From a virus, in IMG/VR virus record IMGVR_UViG_3300044972_002146, positions 1 to 20,140 of that record: DNA of 20,140 nucleotides; one strand, 5' to 3'. Shown here in pieces: positions 14,749-20,140 of the stretch. A model generated the notes under the pieces. That model saw only the letters and a program-made list of their open reading frames with translations, was not told the DNA's origin and did not search any database. The position numbers and the translations under genes are program-made. Position 1 is the stretch's first letter, and each line of letters starts with the position of its first letter.

Positions 14749-16254
14749 ATGGCAGAAGAAATACAACGCAGTAGAGGAAGACCGGTAAATTTCAAACAAG
14801 ATCGTGGTGGTGTGGCCACAGAGTTTGGTCCTTTCACTGCCATAGTAAAAAACAATGTGGACCCCACTAGATCTGGGCGTTTGCAGGTGTTCATTGAAAA
14901 TTTCAACCGTGGTGCTGATGAAAACAACAATCGATTCTGGACCACCGTGGGATACTTGCCTGGATTTTATGGAGCAACTCCCCCAGGGCAGGCACCAGAC
15001 AACACAGTGGGCAGCTACCTTACCAATCAAAGCTCGTATGGCATGTGGATGACACCACCTGACATTGGTATCACTGTGGTAGTGGTGTTTGTAAACGGTG
15101 ATAGAGATCTGGGTTATTATATTGGTGCTGTGCCAGACCAAGGCACCGGTCATATGATACCAGCCATAGGTGGCAGTGCAAAATATCGCACAGACAATAA
15201 AAATCAAGAAACTTACTATGTAGACTCAGCTTTGTTGCCTGTGACAGAAATCAATACCAGTAACCCTGAAGTGATTAACGATGCAAGATTTTTCGATAAG
15301 CGCAAACCTGTACATGCAGTGGTAGCTGGTGCTATGTTTCAGCAAGGACTCAACAATGATCGCGAACGCGGGCCCATAAGAAGCAGCAGTCAACGAGAAA
15401 GTCCCAGCAGAGTGTTTGGAGTATCTACTCCGGGCATCCCTGTGTATCAAGGTGGCCTTAAACCCAACGACATAGCACAAAAAATAGCCAGTGGAGAGAT
15501 CCAACCAGCAGATGCTCAGGTCATAGGACGCATGGGCGGACACACTCTTGTGATGGATGACGGTGATCTGAACGGCGAAAATGCTTTGTTTAGACTGCGC
15601 ACACCCAAAGGTCATCAGATCACCATGAATGACTCAGGCAACTTTTTCTATATCACACATGCCAATGGGCAGACATGGTTGGAGTTTGGACAAGAAGGCA
15701 CTGTGGATGTGTTCAGCACCAACTCCATCAACATGCGCACACAGGGCGATATAAATTTTCATGCTGATCGTGACATCAACATGTTTGCTGGTGGTAACAT
15801 ACAGGTCAAAAGTACCTTGGCCACCACAATTGAAAGTGTGACTGATCTTTCAATATCAGCACAGAAAAATTTCAAAGTCTACAGCAAGGACACCATTGGC
15901 GTCAAAGCTGACGGCAGCCTGGCCTTGCAAAGTGCCACTGGCACATGGAATGGTGGCGAATCACTGTTGTTTACCGCAGGCGGCATTGATCTCAATGGGC
16001 CAGCAGCACCTGCAGTGACCAAGCCTGCTGTCATCATCACACGCAAACTGGATGACACCTCATTCAGCACTGCTCAAGGTTGGACAGTGGCCACAGGTAA
16101 TCTTGAAAGCATTGTGAACCGAGCACCCACACACGAACCTTATCCTTATCACAACAAAGGAGTCAATATCAAAGTCAATCTTGAACCTGGACAACCATCA
16201 CCTCCACCAGGTGCTGTGCCTGTACCAGCCGGCGTGGTCATTAGAGCAAAATGA
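14749..16254 (+). CDS. 5: gp5-like baseplate central spike, no lysozyme domain seen
   Basis: This 501-residue protein forms the needle under the baseplate hub. An OB-fold domain occupies about 27-130 (FGPFTAIVKNNVDPTRSGRL, then YGMWMTPPDIGI and VVVVFVNGDRDLGYYIGAV), as in gp5 and VgrG proteins. After a linker (about 130-260) comes the beta-helix spike, with RMGGHTLVMDDGD (261-273) and then regular repeats such as GDINFHADRDINMFAGGNIQ (333-352) up to about 418. T4 gp5 has a T4-lysozyme domain between OB-fold and helix. Here that space holds only a polar linker without the fold or a recognisable catalytic Glu-Asp-Thr set. The tail contains THEPYPYHNKG and a proline-rich end. An AAGGA ribosome site precedes the ATG, and the stop overlaps the next start by four bases. 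It works with the preceding hub-like protein. Confidence 0.88.
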   Translation: MAEEIQRSRGRPVNFKQDRGGVATEFGPFTAIVKNNVDPTRSGRLQVFIENFNRGADENNNRFWTTVGYLPGFYGATPPGQAPDNTVGSYLTNQSSYGMWMTPPDIGITVVVVFVNGDRDLGYYIGAVPDQGTGHMIPAIGGSAKYRTDNKNQETYYVDSALLPVTEINTSNPEVINDARFFDKRKPVHAVVAGAMFQQGLNNDRERGPIRSSSQRESPSRVFGVSTPGIPVYQGGLKPNDIAQKIASGEIQPADAQVIGRMGGHTLVMDDGDLNGENALFRLRTPKGHQITMNDSGNFFYITHANGQTWLEFGQEGTVDVFSTNSINMRTQGDINFHADRDINMFAGGNIQVKSTLATTIESVTDLSISAQKNFKVYSKDTIGVKADGSLALQSATGTWNGGESLLFTAGGIDLNGPAAPAVTKPAVIITRKLDDTSFSTAQGWTVATGNLESIVNRAPTHEPYPYHNKGVNIKVNLEPGQPSPPPGAVPVPAGVVIRAK

Positions 16255-17633
16255 AACAGTACTCATTTACTTTTGGGGGCAAAACTTTTCAGGTTGATGT
16301 ACCAACTGGACTCACTGAAGCTCAAGCACGACAGATATTTGATCAACAGGCCAAGACTGGTGCATTGGTTGGACTCAAACCAGGAGACATAATTGATGCT
16401 GCCAGTCAAGCTGCTGCTTCAGTGCCCGGTGCCACAGCACAATTCACACAGGCTCTCAGCGGAATACCAGGCAGTGTGCAAGGTGCGTTGACGTCGCCAG
16501 ACGCCAAAGCTGGCTTGACCAGTGCAATAGATCAAGGCAAACAAGTGTTGTCCAATATTACCAAGTCACTGTCTTCAACTCCAGTGACCAACGGAATGAG
16601 TGTGCCAGAGTTTGCCAAACAGGCACAAGCGTTGGTGCCAATTCAAGGACTCAGCAGTGTGGATGTGCGAGCAGGATTGAGTCAGGCAGCAGCTTTGATA
16701 GGACAAGCACCCACTGAAATCAGCAATGCCTTGGGTGTGGGGCAGTTTGGATTTGATGCCTCACAGTTGGAAACAGCTGGCTTGCTCAAACCAGGCACTG
16801 CCAGTGCATTTTTATCTCAGGGTGCCAATGAGCTGTCATCAATACTGCAAAGTCCCACAGTGTGGACCGGCGCAGGCGGCATCAAAGATCTGGATAGCTT
16901 TTTGTCCAACCCAGCAGCCCAAAATTTGACACAACAGAACTTGATGAATTCAGGATTGACAGCAGTAAAGCAACTGGGTCTTCCCATAGACAAACTGGAC
17001 AGCAAAGCCTTGGCCGGGGTGGCACTGAATGCAGCCAAATCAGTGGAGACCACACTGGAATGGGCCAAGGGACAAGCTCTTTCTGCAGAGGCCAAGGCTG
17101 AGTATGACACCTTGGCCAAAGATGCAGCGTTTGCTGTGGGAGTAGCTCAAGAAAAACTCAATGATGCACTGAAACAAGAAGAATTTGCTGTGCCGTCAGA
17201 AAACACAGTGGACCGTGCCACACTGGATGCCGCAGTCACCAGACTGTTTGGCAATGACAAAATCCCATCCTTTGAATACGGCAGTGGCGAACGTGACGAA
17301 GCACTGGATGGCCAGTACAAAGATCTACGCAAACAATGGTCAGATATCAATGACAATATTCTTGCTGCAAAAATTAGAAGCACCTCAACAGCAGAAAATG
17401 CACAAGCCAATCTTGGCAAGGCCAATGGCTTCCTGGCACAGAGTCGAGCACTGGAAGGCCAGCTAAAAACTCTACAGCAGCAGGCAGCTGCCAAACTCAA
17501 CATTGGACTTGCTTTTGACATTGGTCAACTGCTGGCTGAAGTTCAGGCCACCATCAATCAAATCCTCTATGCCACCATACCGTGGTTGCGCAGTTTGTTG
17601 AATCCCAATGCTCCGCCAGCCACACCTTTTTAA
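16251..17633 (+). CDS. Unknown virion-associated protein between gp5 and gp25
   Basis: This 460-residue protein was not identified. The N-terminus (1-50) looks like a small folded module: YSFTFGGKTFQVDVPTG, then LTEAQARQIFDQQAKTG and LVGLKPGDI. The rest is mostly Ala, Gln, Ser and Leu-rich helix with no cysteines; about 260-440 has the charged, heptad-like pattern of coiled coil (for example LEWAKGQALSAEAKAEYD). A short hydrophobic segment, NQILYATIPWLRSLL (about 435-450), is followed by a proline-rich end. It has no signal peptide or catalytic motif. It overlaps gp5 by ATGA, so it is made in step with the spike and is probably a baseplate or tail component. A spike-tip, tail fibre-linked or tape-related role are all possible; none can be chosen from the sequence. 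Confidence 0.75.
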   Translation: MKQYSFTFGGKTFQVDVPTGLTEAQARQIFDQQAKTGALVGLKPGDIIDAASQAAASVPGATAQFTQALSGIPGSVQGALTSPDAKAGLTSAIDQGKQVLSNITKSLSSTPVTNGMSVPEFAKQAQALVPIQGLSSVDVRAGLSQAAALIGQAPTEISNALGVGQFGFDASQLETAGLLKPGTASAFLSQGANELSSILQSPTVWTGAGGIKDLDSFLSNPAAQNLTQQNLMNSGLTAVKQLGLPIDKLDSKALAGVALNAAKSVETTLEWAKGQALSAEAKAEYDTLAKDAAFAVGVAQEKLNDALKQEEFAVPSENTVDRATLDAAVTRLFGNDKIPSFEYGSGERDEALDGQYKDLRKQWSDINDNILAAKIRSTSTAENAQANLGKANGFLAQSRALEGQLKTLQQQAAAKLNIGLAFDIGQLLAEVQATINQILYATIPWLRSLLNPNAPPATPF

Positions 17634-17635
17634 GC

Positions 17636-17643
17636 CATAAATA
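17636..17643 (+). promoter_or_regulatory. Late promoter motif abutting gp25
   Basis: CATAAATA is a full match to the T4-type late motif NATAAATA. Only five bases separate it from the gp25 ATG, so a transcript started at the usual distance would begin at or next to the start codon, giving a nearly leaderless message. Confidence 0.5.
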
Positions 17644-17648
17644 TCAGT

Positions 17649-18023
17649 ATGACCACATACATTGGCTTCAATACTATCAATCAAAACAAAAAATTCACAC
17701 TCACAGATTTTGAGTTGATTCAACGTGATCTTTTGAATGCTTTCAGCATTCGCCAAGGAGAACTGCCTGGCAGACCCAGTTACGGAACCACAGTGTATGA
17801 ATATCTTTTTGAAAACCAAGCTGATCAAATGCAACAGGCCATCAAGGATGAAATACAACGTGTGGCGTCAGGAGATCCACGCTTGTTTCTCAATGACATA
17901 CAGGTTTTCCCACAAAACAATGGCATTTTGATACAGTTGGAAATCACAATAGTACAGACCACCGAAGCCAAAATACTTGCTATCTTTTTTGATGCACAGC
18001 AACAAACTGCCGGCTATGTATAA
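17649..18023 (+). CDS. 25: gp25-like baseplate wedge subunit
   Basis: This 124-residue protein belongs to the gp25 family (T4 gp25 has 132 residues; the type VI secretion TssE protein is related). It sits in the wedge core and starts sheath assembly. The family layout is clear: FTLTDFELIQRDLLNAFSIR (16-35), QGELPGRPSYGT (36-47), and the conserved EPR-type motif as GDPR (75-78), followed by LNDIQV and a final beta strand pair. No ribosome site is visible before its ATG, and a late promoter motif lies five bases upstream. The start was kept because MTTYIGF leads directly into the conserved fold and no other early ATG is in frame. It is followed after 48 bases by gp6. Confidence 0.92.
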   Translation: MTTYIGFNTINQNKKFTLTDFELIQRDLLNAFSIRQGELPGRPSYGTTVYEYLFENQADQMQQAIKDEIQRVASGDPRLFLNDIQVFPQNNGILIQLEITIVQTTEAKILAIFFDAQQQTAGYV

Positions 18024-18042
18024 CTGCGCCGTTTTCTTTGTC

Positions 18043-18050
18043 AATAAATA
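18043..18050 (+). promoter_or_regulatory. Late promoter motif upstream of gp6
   Basis: AATAAATA matches NATAAATA fully and lies in the 48-base gap between gp25 and gp6. A ribosome site AGAGG (18056-18060) follows, 11 bases before the gp6 ATG. Transcription would start close to that ribosome site, leaving a very short leader. Confidence 0.6.
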
Positions 18051-18071
18051 ACTCTAGAGGCACAGAGATCA

Positions 18072-20140
18072 ATGGCAACCACCACAAGACAGACCGCAGT
18101 ATTTGGCGTAGAAGACTGGAAACAGATCTATCAAACCTATCGCGAAGCGGATTTTCAAAGCTACGACTTTGAAACACTACGCAAGAGCTTTATTGATTAT
18201 CTACGATTGTACTATCCTGAAACATTCAATGACTACATTGAATCCAGTGAATTCATTGCCTTGCTGGATGTCATGGCGTTTATGGGCCAAGCTCTTGCAT
18301 TTCGTACAGACTTAAACACTCGTGAAAACTACATAGACACTGCTGAACGTAGAGATTCAGTGGTGCGCTTGGCAGACCTTGTGAGCTATTCAGCCAAACG
18401 TAACACTGCTGCCGAAGGATATCTCAAAGTTTTCAACATCAGCACCACAGAAAACGTGGTGGACTACAACGGCGTAAACTTGAGCAATGTCACAGTGAAC
18501 TGGGCTGATCCTACCAACCCTGATTGGCAAGAACAGTTCACAGCCATTATCAATGCCAGCCTGGTAGACAGTCAAAAAGTTGGTCGCCCCGGCAATCGAC
18601 AAAGCATATTGGGTGTGCTCACCGATGAATATGCCATCAACCTGGTGCCAGGATTTTTGCCAGTGATTCCATATTCGTCCACAGTGGATGGTATCAACAT
18701 GCAATTTGAAGCAGTGACTTCTACGTCAGTGGGTCAAGATTATGTGTACGAACCTGCACCTGTGCCCAGCACAGCATTCAACGTGTTATTTAGAAACGAT
18801 CAACTGGGATTTCAATCAGCCAACAACGGCTATTTCTTCTTGTTCAAACAAGGTGTGTTGCAGAATCAAGACTTCAACTTGGCTGAACGCATTGCCAATC
18901 GCACTGTGGACATCAACATTGAAGGGGTGAACAATGAAGATCGTTGGTTGTTCCAATTGGACAATCTTGGCAACATTGCTCAAGAATGGCAATACGTTGA
19001 GAATATCTATCAAGCAGCAGCCGAAAGATCCACACAACTGTTGCCCACTTATGCTGTGACTTCTAGAGCCAATGACCAAATAACTTTGATTTTTGGTGAT
19101 GGTGTGTTCTCACAGATCCCAGTGGGCATATTTCGTGCGTATGTGCGAGCCTCAAACGGGTTGCAATACATTATCAATCCTGAAGAAATGCAAAATGTTG
19201 TGCTGCCCATCAGCTACACTGACCGCAACGGCAACTTGCAGACCATCACATTCACCTGTGGCATCACACGTCCTGTATCAAACAGCCAGGCACGTGAACC
19301 CATTGGAGAAATCAAGCAACGTGCGCCCGGCAGATACTACACACAGAATCGCATGGTCAACGGCGAAGATTACAATATATTTCCTTACACACAATACAAC
19401 AGTATTATCAAAAGCAAAGCACTGAATCGTGCGTCAATTGGTACCAGTCGATACCTTGACTTGATTGACAACACTGGCAAGTACTCATCAACCAACACAT
19501 TCAGCAGTGATGGAGGTATGTGGCGCAGTTTGGTGTTGCCTACTATATTGTTCAGTTTCAACAATAGAAATGATGTGGCTGATTTGATTACCAATCAAGT
19601 GCAACCAAATGTGGCGTCAGCCATTGTGCGACAATTCTACTATTCTTATTTTCCACGAGAGTCTACCAATACAGGCAGCACCACAGGTACTACCTGGAAT
19701 CAAAGCACCACGTTGGCCAATGAAACCACTGGTTACTTTGTAAACGCAGCTGGGCAACCTATACCCATTGGCAGTGCAGTGTCAACAATATTCAGATATG
19801 TGGTGGTAGGAAGTTTGATAAAATTTGTTCCGCCTACTGGATATTATTTTGATCGCAACAACCGACTGGTACAAGGAGTTCCCACTCGAGCCGACGAAAC
19901 GCTGCAGATATGGGCAACTCCTCAACAGATCGTGGGTGATGGATACAACAGTGGAGCAGGCAACTTGTCATCGGGTGCTGGTCCAATTACCATCAACAAT
20001 TTTGTGCCCACTGGTGCTATCATAGACACAGTGATACCAGCATTTATCACTGATTTGCCCACAGTGTTGCAGGTACAAATGGCCGATCAGATTTTGCTTT
20101 TACGCAATTTTGGACTGGGCTATGACAGTGAAGGCACCAT
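18072..20140 (+). CDS. 6: gp6-like baseplate wedge subunit, C-terminus cut by window edge
   Basis: The frame is open for 689 codons to the right edge without a stop. The product is the gp6 family wedge protein (T4 gp6 has 660 residues), which forms the ring of dimers that ties wedges together around the hub and works with gp25 and gp53. Recognised parts are a helical N-terminus with DFETLRKSFIDYLRLYYP and EFIALLDVMAFMGQALAFR (within residues 30-80) and RDSVVRLADLVSYSAKR, and a middle block YYTQNRMVNGEDYNIFP near 421, then SIIKSKALNRASIGTSRYLD, a family hallmark. The protein is already longer than T4 gp6 and will continue past the window, which fits the longer forms of marine T4-like phages. 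It has its own late promoter motif upstream, so it may be expressed independently of the preceding genes. Confidence 0.93.
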   Translation, partial: MATTTRQTAVFGVEDWKQIYQTYREADFQSYDFETLRKSFIDYLRLYYPETFNDYIESSEFIALLDVMAFMGQALAFRTDLNTRENYIDTAERRDSVVRLADLVSYSAKRNTAAEGYLKVFNISTTENVVDYNGVNLSNVTVNWADPTNPDWQEQFTAIINASLVDSQKVGRPGNRQSILGVLTDEYAINLVPGFLPVIPYSSTVDGINMQFEAVTSTSVGQDYVYEPAPVPSTAFNVLFRNDQLGFQSANNGYFFLFKQGVLQNQDFNLAERIANRTVDINIEGVNNEDRWLFQLDNLGNIAQEWQYVENIYQAAAERSTQLLPTYAVTSRANDQITLIFGDGVFSQIPVGIFRAYVRASNGLQYIINPEEMQNVVLPISYTDRNGNLQTITFTCGITRPVSNSQAREPIGEIKQRAPGRYYTQNRMVNGEDYNIFPYTQYNSIIKSKALNRASIGTSRYLDLIDNTGKYSSTNTFSSDGGMWRSLVLPTILFSFNNRNDVADLITNQVQPNVASAIVRQFYYSYFPRESTNTGSTTGTTWNQSTTLANETTGYFVNAAGQPIPIGSAVSTIFRYVVVGSLIKFVPPTGYYFDRNNRLVQGVPTRADETLQIWATPQQIVGDGYNSGAGNLSSGAGPITINNFVPTGAIIDTVIPAFITDLPTVLQVQMADQILLLRNFGLGYDSEGT

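Noticed and set aside
1-20140. tRNA genes, CRISPR arrays, insertion sequences, attachment sites
   Set aside because: No cloverleaf, regularly spaced repeats, transposase or integrase motifs were noticed; the DNA is almost fully covered by phage genes. A covariance-model tRNA search was not possible here.

Overview
The window is a piece of the genome of a T4-like tailed phage (a myovirus with a contractile tail). The anchors are a gp46/gp47 recombination nuclease pair, a gp55-type late sigma factor and a baseplate gene block (gp53, gp5, gp25 and gp6 types). The gp55 core, the gp5 C-terminus and the left-edge GIY-YIG protein resemble, from memory, versions seen in marine and freshwater T4-like phages such as pelagiphages and cyanophages more than those of enteric T4. 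No photosynthesis gene, tRNA or host marker is visible, so the host cannot be named.

The window has two opposed transcription units that diverge from one short intergenic region at 9638-9746. The leftward unit (9637 down to 1) starts with gp55 and continues through gp47, two AT-rich unknown genes, gp46, a radical SAM enzyme, a small beta-rich protein, a second radical SAM enzyme with a twitch-type C-terminus, a short-chain dehydrogenase and a GIY-YIG nuclease cut by the window edge. Most of these genes overlap by 4-14 bases or are a few bases apart, as expected for one co-translated early/middle operon. The rightward unit (9747 to the end) is a late structural operon: a gp48/gp54-like tube-junction protein, gp53, a large hub-like protein, the gp5 spike, an unrecognised structural protein, gp25, and gp6 cut by the right edge.

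The intergenic region looks like the regulatory centre. On the minus strand a near-consensus host sigma-70 promoter (TTGACA, 16 bases, TACAAT) reads into gp55. On the plus strand an AT-rich element one base away from the T4-type late motif NATAAATA precedes the baseplate operon. The inferred sequence of events is that host polymerase makes gp55, and gp55-loaded polymerase then reads the opposite strand. Two dyad symmetries overlap the gp55 promoter and its likely start site.

The least conventional parts are the radical SAM/beta-sandwich/radical SAM/dehydrogenase cassette (991-4092), which has no obvious place in T4 biology; the gp46 protein, whose coiled coil appears lengthened by a separate duplication on each side of the zinc hook; the two AT-rich genes lodged between gp47 and gp46; and a baseplate spike without a recognisable lysozyme domain.
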